A DNA stretch of 64,000 nt from Bacteroidales bacterium UBA3754 (GTDB taxonomy: Bacteria; Bacteroidota; Bacteroidia; Bacteroidales; UBA1715): the NCBI GenBank assembly GCA_002371705.1, contig DFGI01000028.1, positions 1 through 64,000 of the forward strand. The letters run 5' to 3'. The notes beneath the pieces are model-generated. The model worked only from the letters and a program-made list of their open reading frames with translations, searched no databases and was not told the origin of the DNA. Position numbers and translations under genes: made by a program. Positions within the stretch are counted from its first letter, which is position 1, and each line of letters opens with the position of its first letter. Positions 52,977 through 62,216 of the stretch are shown here, one piece after another.

Positions 52977-54221
52977 TTATAAGAAATCTATACCCATTAT
53001 TGACACATCATCGTTTACTGCCGCAGTGCCAATGAATTGTTCCAATTCCGAGCGAAGATAATGCACCACATCAGCAGCGGAGCCGTCAATTGTAAGCGCG
53101 CCTTCGATAGGAATTGTGCCAAACGCTTTGCCAAGCTCGTTTTCCGCTTCGATTAGCCCGTCGGTGAAGCACAGCAGTTTGTCGCCCGAACCAATATGCA
53201 CCGAGCCGACTTTCAGCCGGGGAATTTCCTCGAGCATTCCAAGCCCCACACACCCCGAAGTAAGATACATCAGCTCGGAATATTCCTTTTTGAACAACAA
53301 CGGCGGATTGTGCCCCGCATTCACGTAATACAGCACCTTGTTCCGAACATTATATTTCCCGATGAAAAACGTGACAAACCGCTCTCCCTGCGAATTTTTA
53401 TTCACGTTTTGGTTCAAATCCTTGATAAGATTGATAAGCGGCACCGAACGTTGAAACAAAATTCTCAAATTCGCCTGAAAATTCGACATCAATATGGCAG
53501 CCGATATTCCTTTTCCCGACACATCGGCAATGCAGAAACCATATTCGTTGGCGTTGAGTTTCATAAAATCGTAGTAATCGCCGCCCACCATGGAATGTGG
53601 TTGGTAGAACGTGGCGATGTCCAGAAATTCATTTTTCGGCAAAGAATCAGGCGAAGGAATCAACATTGCCTGCAACTTCGAAGCGACTTCAAGCTCTTTT
53701 TTCAGGGATTCTTGTTCGAGAGCCTGTTTGTAGAGCCGTTTATTTTCCAGAGCAACCGCCACAATATTCGCCAACGTTTGAATGAAATCGAGATTGGAGA
53801 ACACTGGCGATTCGTCGCCAAAGAGCCGTCCGCCCGTGATGTCGCCCAACAGTACGTACGCCAACTGAATATCTTTATGAAAAACAGGAATCACCACATC
53901 GAAATAGCGGAGCAACGGCTCGTTGCTGTCGCTGATGCGGGTGATGTCGGAAAAACGAGACAACGCCGACGAAACCTCATCGGCGTTGCTTCCAAATGTT
54001 TCGGGGACTCCCGCCGAAAGCACATTGCGCCAATTCTGGCTCACAATGAATACTGAAATCACACGGATGTTCAGTCCTTGACAGAGAATGTCCCGATATT
54101 TTTGCAACAAATCGTGGGCGGAACAATTCGCATTGATGGCCAGCGTAATATCCAGCAACGATTTCAGCTTGAACTGTGCAAGCTCCAATTGCTGTTGCTG
54201 CGACTGGTCGATGCGTATCAT
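52977..54221 (-). CDS. GAF plus SpoIIE/PP2C-type serine phosphatase (414 aa)
   Basis: N-terminal helix and GAF domain (about residues 15-170), then a coiled linker (LYKQALEQESLKKELEVASK), then an RsbU/SpoIIE phosphatase domain with MVGGDYYDF, IADVSGKGISAAILM (metal Asp), NAGHNPPLL, FTDGLIEAEN and NDDVSIM. Cytoplasmic. In partner-switching systems such enzymes dephosphorylate an anti-anti-sigma protein, but no STAS or HPK-type anti-sigma gene is nearby. Its start is 16 nt from the efp stop on the same strand. Confidence 0.93.
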   Translation of the reverse strand: MIRIDQSQQQQLELAQFKLKSLLDITLAINANCSAHDLLQKYRDILCQGLNIRVISVFIVSQNWRNVLSAGVPETFGSNADEVSSALSRFSDITRISDSNEPLLRYFDVVIPVFHKDIQLAYVLLGDITGGRLFGDESPVFSNLDFIQTLANIVAVALENKRLYKQALEQESLKKELEVASKLQAMLIPSPDSLPKNEFLDIATFYQPHSMVGGDYYDFMKLNANEYGFCIADVSGKGISAAILMSNFQANLRILFQRSVPLINLIKDLNQNVNKNSQGERFVTFFIGKYNVRNKVLYYVNAGHNPPLLFKKEYSELMYLTSGCVGLGMLEEIPRLKVGSVHIGSGDKLLCFTDGLIEAENELGKAFGTIPIEGALTIDGSAADVVHYLRSELEQFIGTAAVNDDVSIMGIDFL

Positions 54222-54237
54222 GGCTCACATATTTGTG

Positions 54238-54801
54238 TTATTTTACGCGTTCCTTGTATGAACCGTCGGTAGTGTCGATTTTAATTTTTTCACCAACGTT
54301 GATGAACAAAGGCACACGAACTTCAGCACCAGTTTCCACAGTGGCAGGTTTCATTGCGTTAGTTGCAGTATCACCTTTCACACCTGGTTCAGTGTAAGTC
54401 ACTTCCAAAACAACCATTTGTGGCATTTCGGCAAACAACAATGTTTCGGTGGAAGCATCGAACACAGCGTCAACCACGTCGCCTTCCTTCATAAAATCAA
54501 CACCCGAAATCAAATCGTGCATTACAGAGATTTGTTCGAATGTTTCTTGGTTCATAAACACGTAGTCGGTACCTTCCTGATACAAATATTGATATGGGCG
54601 GTGTTCCACACGAACATCTTCCAATTTTTCACCAATGTTGAAACGGCGTTCAAGCACACGTCCCGAAACCACATCCTTTAACGTTGTACGCATAATAGTG
54701 TTACCTTTTCCCGGTTTCACGTGCAAGAAGTCAATGCACACATAAATTTTTCCATCCATACGAATGGCAACACCTTTCTTAATGTCTTGTGAGTTAATCA
54801 T
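54238..54801 (-). CDS. efp: Elongation factor P
   Basis: Relieves ribosome stalling at polyproline. The 187 residues have the three-barrel layout. The tip loop VKPGKGNT carries Lys32, the site modified in many bacteria, and the C-terminal signature lies in AEVRVPLFINVGEKIKIDT. A TATTTTTG box is complementary to 54841-54848, giving a leader of about 35 nt. Upstream gene of an efp, phosphatase, sirtuin run. Confidence 0.97.
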   Translation of the reverse strand: MINSQDIKKGVAIRMDGKIYVCIDFLHVKPGKGNTIMRTTLKDVVSGRVLERRFNIGEKLEDVRVEHRPYQYLYQEGTDYVFMNQETFEQISVMHDLISGVDFMKEGDVVDAVFDASTETLLFAEMPQMVVLEVTYTEPGVKGDTATNAMKPATVETGAEVRVPLFINVGEKIKIDTTDGSYKERVK

Positions 54802-54970
54802 ACTATTTGTTTTATTAATTGAAAATCATTTGTTTGGCTACAAAAATATAAAAAAAGTGAAATAATTTCTGTATTACACAGAATTATATGCAAGTGAAAA
54901 ATGAAAATTGTACGACACGATAAGTGAAGTAATAAAACTAAAAGACCTTTCCCTTTAGAAAAATCTTTTA

Positions 54971-55600
54971 TTAGAAATTATAACTCGTTCCTAATCGTAA
55001 CACATGATGAGTAAAACGTGTTGGAAACATCCACGAGGCAGAAACACCTTCGTCAAAATATACTCGGCATCGATACATATCAAAATTATAAGCCATAAAA
55101 AAATCCCATTTTTTTATACCATAACCTATTGTCACTCCATGATACGTTATAACTATTTTTTTTTCTATTGTTTTCAAATGATCGCCTTGCCCAGGCGTTG
55201 TGAAATGAGGAAAACAAGCCCCAACAGCAAAATTTGGTTTTATGAAGAAGTTATTTACTTTGAATGTATAGCTAAATGATAGAAAAATGGAATTGTCCTT
55301 TGCCACACAGTCTATATCTCTTAATGTTTGCTTATACCATTTAGCATTAGGGTCAGATAGTTTGTAATCATATCGAACTCCTATTGCAAATTCTCGCCAG
55401 AGATTTCTTTCATACCAAAACCCTATATTCGGCCTCCACTCATATATCGCAGAATTTTTAAAATTTTCGTCATACGACTGCGACAACATAAACCCACCTA
55501 TTTCTACACCAATTTTATTCTTTCGCACACTATCAATAGAGTCGGCTATGCTACAATAAGCGATTGACAACCATATAAAGATAAATATTATTTTTTTCAT
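54971..55600 (-). CDS. Outer-membrane beta-barrel-like protein (209 aa)
   Basis: Signal peptide of about 19 residues ending SIAD. The rest is alternating amphipathic strands with many aromatic residues and a terminal Phe (HHVLRLGTSYNF), as in small OmpW/PorT-type barrels: IGVEIGGFMLSQ, WRPNIGFWYERNLWREFAIG, NNFFIKPNFAVGACFPHF. No specific family recognised. It lies 10 nt downstream of the subtilase gene on the same strand and may be co-expressed. AT-rich with A/T-ending codons. Confidence 0.75.
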   Translation of the reverse strand: MKKIIFIFIWLSIAYCSIADSIDSVRKNKIGVEIGGFMLSQSYDENFKNSAIYEWRPNIGFWYERNLWREFAIGVRYDYKLSDPNAKWYKQTLRDIDCVAKDNSIFLSFSYTFKVNNFFIKPNFAVGACFPHFTTPGQGDHLKTIEKKIVITYHGVTIGYGIKKWDFFMAYNFDMYRCRVYFDEGVSASWMFPTRFTHHVLRLGTSYNF

Positions 55601-55610
55601 AATAAGAATT

Positions 55611-58103
55611 CTAATTCTTTATAAATAATTCTCTATAAAATCTATCTCCATTTTTCACACACACTATATAACTTCCCGTTGTATAATTTAACACATCTAC
55701 AATAACATCAACACTATTGGTCCGTATCAAGTCAATTGTCCTTCCTGAAATGTTTGTTATAACTATTTGTAGTTCTTCATCTTGCACATCTTCGTTGATC
55801 CGTATATGAAGCTCTCCTTTTGCAGGATTAGGGTATAATATTATTGGAGAAAAAGTGTCCTCTATACTAATACTATCTAAATTGTCCCTATCATTTACTA
55901 TAAAGTCCTTTTTCTGATATTGAGTAGCATAGTCAACATCTTCTTGCACGCGATTTGGTTGTGTCTCACAATGTACCATTGGTTCTACTTTCGCACAGAC
56001 GACACCATTTCCTATAGGTTTAATTGATGTCGTTGCATTAAACACAATTTCTTCTCCCGCTCGTAAATTTACATTTGAATCACCAGATATAAAAAAGTTT
56101 GTAGTGCTAAGTTGCTCTATCGCAGTACGACTATACGTTGTGTTATTAATGGTTTTATTTGTAATATATACAATAGGTGTAAGTGCATCAAATATTTCAT
56201 AACTAACCCAAAGATCCTCTGGAACATATAGGTTAATTAAATTTAGAGGATTCATATGAAATGGATTATAGTCACTATTTTTGCATAGCACCTTATACTT
56301 CCAAATTTTAATATCTGCGGATGTATGTGTAATATTTGAAATAATATAACATCTATTATCCTGATAAAGATTACTTAAGCCATTTGTGGAAATATTTATT
56401 ATTGGATTTTCGACATATGGAAACGTTATAGTTTTTATTGCTTCAAATACTTTAACATAATACGTCTCATGTTGATTTAGTTCTGGTACAGTAATTCCCG
56501 AAAATATAGGAATCCAAACTCCTTCATAATGAGTACTATCATATATTTGATTTACTTCCACACTATCTTTATAAGGATTTTCTAATGACAATAAGACTGC
56601 TTTATATGCATTTATTCTTCCATAGCCAACTTGCTCATTCCACAACCCATATTCCATATTATTATATACATATCCAGAACTTCTTATTTTATTACAACTT
56701 TTACATAATCTTATACGTACTTCCATTGATGTCATACAAGGATTTACCGCCAGCATAAGTGCCACAACGCCCGCGGCATGAGGACATGCTGCGGATGTGC
56801 CACAAAACGTATGGACATAATCTCCTTGATCATATCCCATACTCCCTCTATAATCCGTTGTTGTAATATTATAATATCCTCCAGGGGCAACAACATCTAA
56901 TCCTACTCCATAATTCGAATAACTCTCTCTATAATCTTTATTTGATGACGCACCCACAGCTATAGTCCTTGGTAAACAAGCAGGAAAATCCAATCTACCT
57001 TGATAGCCATTTCCTGAAGCACACAATAGTATACATCCTAATCCATTGCGTCCATATGTTGTCGCATTATCAATTTCCGCCATAATGTCTGGATTCGGTG
57101 CAATACCCCATGAAAAGTTAATTATATCAGCCCCATTTTGCCATGCCCACCTTATAGCATTTACAACATTGTAAGAACTACAATTATATTCATCTAAAGC
57201 CATTCTTACTGGTATAATTTTGCTATTAGGAGCAACTCCTGAAATTCCAATTGTATTATTTGCCTGAGCTGCAATTATACCTGCACACGAAGTTCCATGT
57301 GATTCTCCATTAGTAGATGCCCCAGCACTTCCATTCCCTGTCGCATCATAACCTGGCAATAAATTATTAATTAAATCTGGATGTGTTAAATCAATTCCAA
57401 CATCTAATACCGCTGTTTTCACGTTATCTCCTTTTGTTATTTGCCATGCAGAATTTATATTGATATCTGCACCAACTGATCCCCCATATTGCCCACTATT
57501 TTCTAATGTCCATTGTTCTTCCCAGAATTCATCATTTGTTTCTAATGAAATGTTGCCGATAAAATTAGGTACACTATATTCAAATATACCTAAATCATAA
57601 AAATAATTTGCCATTTGTAAAGTATTTCCTTTAGAATATTTATCAACCGCAATAATAACGCGTTTAGTATCCCAATTGTCATATTCAACGATACTAGTCT
57701 TCGTTTCCGAAACAATTTTCTTCAACAAAGAAATGTCAGAAAACGATTTTAACCTTACTACAAAACTTTCTACAGCACCCATTTTATATTTCCCGTCCAT
57801 TGTGGAATAAAAAGGACTTAACGATATAACATCTTTATCTTGAGTTAGGTCCTGTATTTTAGAACAAATATTATTACCTTTAATTACGATTTCTTTTTTT
57901 ACCTCATCATAATATCTTATTGAATATTCTTTCTTTATATTTTGTAATTTATCCTTTATGAAGTCTTCCGTTAGTTTTATATAGATCATATCATTAAATT
58001 CGCTAACTGGAATTTTTTTATCATAGCAGTAATAATAAGTATCTTGCGCTTCCGACACCATCCATAGACATAATAGAGTATAGATTGCGAAAAGTTTTTT
58101 CAT
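55611..58103 (-). CDS. Secreted subtilisin-like (S8) protease with T9SS tail (830 aa)
   Basis: Signal peptide of about 19 residues, an N-terminal prodomain-like region (about 25-190), then the S8 catalytic domain at about 195-500 with the triad Asp234 (AVLDVGIDLTHPDL), His269 (GESHGTSCAGI) and Ser437 (FCGTSAACPHAAG), and the oxyanion Asn365 (CASGNG). A region without recognised motifs follows (about 510-730). The last 75 residues (PIILYPNPAKGELHIRINED onward, to GSYIVCVKNGDRFYRELF) form a T9SS type A sorting domain. Clearly lower GC than the genes at either end of the window, which fits an acquired islet. Confidence 0.92.
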   Translation of the reverse strand: MKKLFAIYTLLCLWMVSEAQDTYYYCYDKKIPVSEFNDMIYIKLTEDFIKDKLQNIKKEYSIRYYDEVKKEIVIKGNNICSKIQDLTQDKDVISLSPFYSTMDGKYKMGAVESFVVRLKSFSDISLLKKIVSETKTSIVEYDNWDTKRVIIAVDKYSKGNTLQMANYFYDLGIFEYSVPNFIGNISLETNDEFWEEQWTLENSGQYGGSVGADININSAWQITKGDNVKTAVLDVGIDLTHPDLINNLLPGYDATGNGSAGASTNGESHGTSCAGIIAAQANNTIGISGVAPNSKIIPVRMALDEYNCSSYNVVNAIRWAWQNGADIINFSWGIAPNPDIMAEIDNATTYGRNGLGCILLCASGNGYQGRLDFPACLPRTIAVGASSNKDYRESYSNYGVGLDVVAPGGYYNITTTDYRGSMGYDQGDYVHTFCGTSAACPHAAGVVALMLAVNPCMTSMEVRIRLCKSCNKIRSSGYVYNNMEYGLWNEQVGYGRINAYKAVLLSLENPYKDSVEVNQIYDSTHYEGVWIPIFSGITVPELNQHETYYVKVFEAIKTITFPYVENPIINISTNGLSNLYQDNRCYIISNITHTSADIKIWKYKVLCKNSDYNPFHMNPLNLINLYVPEDLWVSYEIFDALTPIVYITNKTINNTTYSRTAIEQLSTTNFFISGDSNVNLRAGEEIVFNATTSIKPIGNGVVCAKVEPMVHCETQPNRVQEDVDYATQYQKKDFIVNDRDNLDSISIEDTFSPIILYPNPAKGELHIRINEDVQDEELQIVITNISGRTIDLIRTNSVDVIVDVLNYTTGSYIVCVKNGDRFYRELFIKN

Positions 58104-58254
58104 ATTGATCTTTCTATAATTAGTTTCTAAATTTAAAATAATTCCAAAATATAATTCTCAACAAAAATACACAATATCTTTTTCTTCGCATTATAAATCC
58201 TATGAAATTAAGAAATTTTTTTGATTTTTTTTGAAAAAATAACAGTAGGTCAAA

Positions 58255-58475
58255 AACATCTGTTTAGCATAATTTGAATGAATGCCAACTGAACCATAGC
58301 TTCTGCAGTTTCGCTCAGGAACTCATAATCCATGGATAGCCGTCTAAATTTTTCAGCCATGCAAAAGATATTTCCATTATCCAACGTTTAGGCTGAACGC
58401 TGAATTTCGAAGACCTTTTTTTGAATAATTTCAAAATAGTTTCTAAATCTTACAAACGGTTTTCCGAAGAAATAG
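58255..58475 (-). pseudogene. Relic of an IS5-family transposase C-terminus
   Basis: On the minus strand two frames read in succession as the end of an IS5-type DDE transposase: KKVFEIQ, then after a frameshift PKRWIMEISFAWLKN, then after another shift RRLSMDYEFLSETAEAMVQL followed by AFIQIMLN. The order matches the conserved transposase end (PKRWxxER, FAWL, RRLxKDYE, AMxxLAF). No terminal inverted repeats or upstream transposase part are visible, so this is an old fragment. It occupies much of the 382-nt gap 58104-58485; the rest is AT-rich with no gene. Confidence 0.72.
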
Positions 58476-58485
58476 TGGAGGAAAC

Positions 58486-59523
58486 CTACTTCTCGTTTTC
58501 TATTTTTTCTTCCTTTTGAGCGGCAAGAATACCCTCAATGTAATTCAGAATGGCTTCGTCGTGCGATATAAATCCTATTTCGTCGGCACCATACTGGCTT
58601 GGGAAGGCAAATATAGCAGTGCTACCATTCGACCACGCATTCATTGAGATTGTATTACGCACAGGAATCATATTTACGCCGCATGTTTCGTAGTAGTTTT
58701 CCAGAATTAGAGAACAAGAATCGTACACAATCTGTATGTCGGTGTACTTGATGTCCTTGATTTTCTTCTGCCCAATATGGCGATCTTTAACAGCATCCAT
58801 TTGTTCAAACACCGGCAGCGCATATTTCTCAGAATAAAAATGATGCTTCTTCATAGGCTCAATTTTCACCTTCAACTCATCTAAATGTTCATCCCAATAT
58901 TTCTTGAAATACACGTCGTACAACGAATCGGTGACATACGCAATCGAATCAATACTCTTTATTCGTCTTTTGGAGAACACATTCTTGCGTTCCATATAGA
59001 TATCTGTCATATATTCTCTTGGAATCCAACGTTCTCTGATGTTTCTGTAGTAGTTGCTTTCTCTTAGGACGCCACCAACCTTATAGTACACCAACGAAAC
59101 CGACTTGCTATCCTTGTTTTTCATAGAAACCACCATTTCCTGAAACGAAGTTGTGTCTTTGGTAAAAGCTCCGTACAACAACATATCCTCAAATATCACA
59201 TACTTTTCCTTGCCTTTCGATGCCACCTCACGCAAATTCGCCTCCATATTGGTTTCGCCCTTGTCGGACAATATAAACTGATTGATATAAATCAAATAAT
59301 CCGGATAAATACCAATATTGCGCGTTGAAAGCGACGACTCTATCTGACGCAAGTTGGAAAGAAGTCCATTCACATCCTTTTCGTTGCTGTAGGTCTGATA
59401 CCAGAAAAAAACAATCGACAATAAAAGGGCAAATGGCGCTGAAGACAAAATAATCTTCCAGAAATTAAAAAATTTTGAGGAAAAGAAATCTTTCTTATTA
59501 TTATCATTGCTTGTGTTTTCCAT
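58486..59523 (-). CDS. Membrane-anchored protein of unknown function (345 aa)
   Basis: Not recognised. The start is the ATG at 59523. A cytoplasmic Asn/Lys-rich stretch precedes one membrane helix (about residues 27-45, IILSSAPFALLLSIVFFWYQ). The remainder is soluble and charged. The C-terminal third (IVYDSCSLILENYYETCGVN, then STAIFAFPSQYGADEIGF, then ISHDEAILNYIEGIL) has strand-turn features but no motif I can name. It sits in the AT-rich islet next to the IS5 relic. No operon partner is clear. Confidence 0.7.
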   Translation of the reverse strand: MENTSNDNNKKDFFSSKFFNFWKIILSSAPFALLLSIVFFWYQTYSNEKDVNGLLSNLRQIESSLSTRNIGIYPDYLIYINQFILSDKGETNMEANLREVASKGKEKYVIFEDMLLYGAFTKDTTSFQEMVVSMKNKDSKSVSLVYYKVGGVLRESNYYRNIRERWIPREYMTDIYMERKNVFSKRRIKSIDSIAYVTDSLYDVYFKKYWDEHLDELKVKIEPMKKHHFYSEKYALPVFEQMDAVKDRHIGQKKIKDIKYTDIQIVYDSCSLILENYYETCGVNMIPVRNTISMNAWSNGSTAIFAFPSQYGADEIGFISHDEAILNYIEGILAAQKEEKIENEK

Positions 59524-59677
59524 CACAAAATAGTTTTACTCAATTATTTTCCAAAAATAGGGAAAAAATTTACACGGAACAGAGATTTTTCAAAAAATCT
59601 CCCTGAGTCCGAATTAGAGTGTTTGAAACAGTAATTTATCCGTTAAAATCTTTAACTTTCGAATAATGCACAATAGG

Positions 59678-60100
59678 TTATTCTTCTGTTATATAATATT
59701 CAAGATAAAATTTAAGATATGAGATAGTATTCTTTCTTTTCTCTTTTACTAACACGGTATCAATAGGCATATAATTTCCACTATTAAAAGGCCCTGTAAA
59801 ATCACAACTCTTATATCTATTGGCATTGCCTTCCACTATAATATCTAAAGAATCATACTCCGACAATGGCATACGATACGGTTCAGCACCTCCCGGTAAA
59901 AAATAAGTAAATTGACACGTGTCACTCGGACACAACTGTATAATGGTATCTTCTGGGTTTGAATAAAGCTGTATTTTCACAGTATTCGTAGTTTTATTCC
60001 GCATCGTAAATGAAGAATACACCCATGGAAAGTTATCCACATTTGTATGACATGCAAAAAACAAAATTATTGATAACCCCCAAACAACACTTTTTTTCAT
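59678..60100 (-). CDS. Small putative lipoprotein (140 aa)
   Basis: Lipoprotein signal MKKSVVWGLSIILFFAC with lipobox FFAC (Cys17). The mature part is short and beta-rich (SSFTMRNKTTNTVKIQLYSN, TYFLPGGAEPYRMPLSEYDS). Not recognised. The start is the ATG at 60100. Part of the AT-rich islet and surrounded by non-coding or decayed sequence. Confidence 0.68.
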   Translation of the reverse strand: MKKSVVWGLSIILFFACHTNVDNFPWVYSSFTMRNKTTNTVKIQLYSNPEDTIIQLCPSDTCQFTYFLPGGAEPYRMPLSEYDSLDIIVEGNANRYKSCDFTGPFNSGNYMPIDTVLVKEKRKNTISYLKFYLEYYITEE

Positions 60101-60152
60101 AAAAACCTCTTTTTTCAATAACATGACAATAAATCATCTAAATCTGAGTCAC

Positions 60153-60365
60153 TTATACCTGCGATTTTGTTTTTTCGTATAGAGTTTTTAAACTTGAAAG
60201 TCCAAAAGAAGTTGGTAAAATATTGTCTTGTATATATTTTAATGTGAATCCTGTTACATTATCATCTGGTGTATTGTTAGAAATCCTATCCTTTTCCTTC
60301 TTTATTTTATTCCCGAATTGATCTATAGTATAACATTTTTGATTAACATTATCTATTAAATCTAT
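60153..60365 (-). pseudogene. Decayed ORF without start codon
   Basis: An open minus-strand frame of about 66 codons reads as plausible helical protein (KIKKEKDRISNNTPDDNVTG followed by FTLKYIQDNILPTSFGLSSL) and ends at a TAA (60153-60155). No start codon occurs in frame, and an upstream TAA closes it. A short ATG frame just upstream is one base out of phase, as expected after a frameshift. Family unknown. Confidence 0.4.
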
Positions 60366-60481
60366 AAATTGGTTTTAATAGTCTTTTTTAGTTTCATAAT
60401 AATTTTCTTCTATAAAATATTATTGACAAAGATATAGAATTAAGAAACAAACAAAAAAACATTTTTATACATTTCTTTTCT

Positions 60482-60500
60482 TAGTGTAAATTTTACACTA
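60482..60500. promoter_or_regulatory. Operator-like palindrome TAGTGTAAA-T-TTTACACTA
   Basis: Perfect 9-bp inverted repeat with a 1-nt spacer, 150 nt upstream of the polysaccharide deacetylase gene. Its size fits a dimeric repressor site; no cognate regulator is known. Confidence 0.35.
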
Positions 60501-60651
60501 TCTTAATTCGTTGATAATCATAAGCTCTTTACAAGAAAAAATTATGCGTGATAATCTGTCTCCTGCATTCAGAGCAATTTACCGAATTCTGCAAGAAATC
60601 GTTCTTTCTTCGGAAGATTTTTACGAATTTTGAATTTCAAATTTCAAAAAA

Positions 60652-61287
60652 ATGAGACAACCTATTTTCGATGTTACCAAAGCGCAGCCTCCGATTGTGG
60701 GCGAATGGGCGTTTCCACGCGCGCATTTCAGGATTCCGCAGAAGGAGAAAACGGTGTATCTCACGTTCGATGACGGTCCTGTTCCTACTTATACCAAACA
60801 GGTAATCAACATATTACAGCAATATGGCGTGCCAGCAACATTTTTTATGGTTGGCGAAAATGTGCACAAATTTCCCGATGTGTTCCACGAGGTAATTGAT
60901 GGCGGCTATGCGTTCGGTTCGCATACCTACAACCACCTAAAAGGCTGGGTTACAGACAACAAGACGTATATAGAAAACGTGTATAAAGCTGCGGAAATCA
61001 CAGGAAGCAAATTGTTCCGCCCACCATACGGAAAAATCGGCCCGATACAGGCGCACAAGCTCTACAAAGACCTCCACGTGATTATGTGGGACATTATTAC
61101 TATGGACTACGACAATCGACTTTCTGGCGAAGACTGCTTCCAAAATGTGAAAAATTATGTTCGCAACGGCTCAATCATCGTGTTCCACGACTCGCCAAAA
61201 TCCGAAAAAAATCTTTTGTACGCATTGCCCAAAACCATTGAGTATTTACAGAAAGAAAATTATACCTTTGCACCGATACATTTTTAG
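60652..61287 (+). CDS. Polysaccharide deacetylase family protein (NodB fold, 211 aa)
   Basis: Carbohydrate esterase 4 fold with all main motifs: YLTFDDGPVP (Asp40, Asp41), FGSHTYNHLKGW (His91, His95), FRPPYGKIG (123-131), WDIITMDYD and IIVFHDS near the C-terminus. No signal peptide, so either cytoplasmic or acting on a lipid-linked or membrane-proximal sugar. It is followed after 2 nt by a GT2 glycosyltransferase, which suggests a shared glycan pathway. Confidence 0.92.
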   Translation: MRQPIFDVTKAQPPIVGEWAFPRAHFRIPQKEKTVYLTFDDGPVPTYTKQVINILQQYGVPATFFMVGENVHKFPDVFHEVIDGGYAFGSHTYNHLKGWVTDNKTYIENVYKAAEITGSKLFRPPYGKIGPIQAHKLYKDLHVIMWDIITMDYDNRLSGEDCFQNVKNYVRNGSIIVFHDSPKSEKNLLYALPKTIEYLQKENYTFAPIHF

Positions 61288-61289
61288 GA

Positions 61290-62165
61290 ATGAATTTATC
61301 TGTAATTATTGTCAATTATAATGTGGTGCACGAACTTGCGCAGTGCCTGGAGTCTGTGCGGACAGCCTTGCAAAACATTGACGGCGAGGTTTTTATAATC
61401 GATAATAATTCTTCCGACAATTCCTGCGAATTTATACGCGACAAGTTCCCGTGGGCGACGCTCATTGCAAACAATGAAAATGTGGGTTTTGCAAAAGCCA
61501 ACAACCAAGCAATTCGACTGGCAAGTGGCGAATATATTCTGCTGCTCAATCCCGATACGATTGTGGAATCTGATTCGTTCACAAAAATGCTCGCGTTTAT
61601 GGATGCGCATCCCGATGGTGGCGGACTTGGTGTGAAAATGCTTAATGGCAACGGCAAATTCCTTCCAGAATCGAAACGAGGCATTCCAACACCATTTACT
61701 GCTTTTTGTAAGTTATTCGGTTTGTGGCGATTAGCACCAAAATCTGACAAGTTGAATCATTATTATTTAGGTGCGTTGCCCAACGACAAAACCGCCGAAA
61801 TTGAGATTTTGGCTGGCGCGTGCATGCTCATCCGAAAATCGGTGCTTGATACAATTGGACTGCTCGACGAACGGTATTTTCTATATGGTGAGGATGTTGA
61901 CATTTCGTATCGGATTCTTCAGGCGGGCTACAAAAATTATTATTTCCCCGAAACACACATCACGCACTTCAAAGGACGGAGCACGCAGAAGTACAAACAT
62001 AAAAGCATCATCGCATTTTACCAGTCAATGGAGATTTTTTCCGACCAGTACATGGGCACAAACCGCCACACACCATGGGCGTTGCTCATAAAATGCGGCA
62101 TCTACATTCGTGCTGGATTTGCGCTGATTGGATACCACATACACAAAAGTTTTTCAAAATCGTAA
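61290..62165 (+). CDS. Family 2 glycosyltransferase (rhamnosyltransferase-like, 291 aa)
   Basis: GT2 enzyme: LSVIIVNYNVVHELAQCLES, FIIDNNSSDNS, NNENVGFAKANNQAIRLASG, DxD equivalent in LLLNPDTIVES, then AGACMLIRKSVLDTIG and LYGEDVDISYRILQAGYKNY. These resemble dTDP-rhamnosyl and related transferases of cell-surface glycans. One amphipathic/hydrophobic segment near the C-terminus may bind the membrane. It is 2 nt behind the deacetylase gene. Confidence 0.93.
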   Translation: MNLSVIIVNYNVVHELAQCLESVRTALQNIDGEVFIIDNNSSDNSCEFIRDKFPWATLIANNENVGFAKANNQAIRLASGEYILLLNPDTIVESDSFTKMLAFMDAHPDGGGLGVKMLNGNGKFLPESKRGIPTPFTAFCKLFGLWRLAPKSDKLNHYYLGALPNDKTAEIEILAGACMLIRKSVLDTIGLLDERYFLYGEDVDISYRILQAGYKNYYFPETHITHFKGRSTQKYKHKSIIAFYQSMEIFSDQYMGTNRHTPWALLIKCGIYIRAGFALIGYHIHKSFSKS

Positions 62166-62216
62166 CCACTTTGCAGTAAATTTTGTAATTTTCACACCCG
62201 ATAAAAATTTCATTCG

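Larger units (their letters stand above)
60101..60651. other. 551-nt AT-rich stretch with a decayed ORF and a palindrome
   Basis: Holds the ORF remnant at 60153-60365 and the palindrome at 60482-60500. A short minus-strand MKLKKTIKTNL reading frame near 60375-60410 stops at once and could be the displaced start of the remnant. Nothing else gene-like was seen. Confidence 0.6.

Noticed and set aside
53196..54056. 286-codon plus-strand ORF opposite the SpoIIE-type phosphatase
   Set aside because: Arg/His-rich antisense translation; the phosphatase motifs on the other strand are complete.
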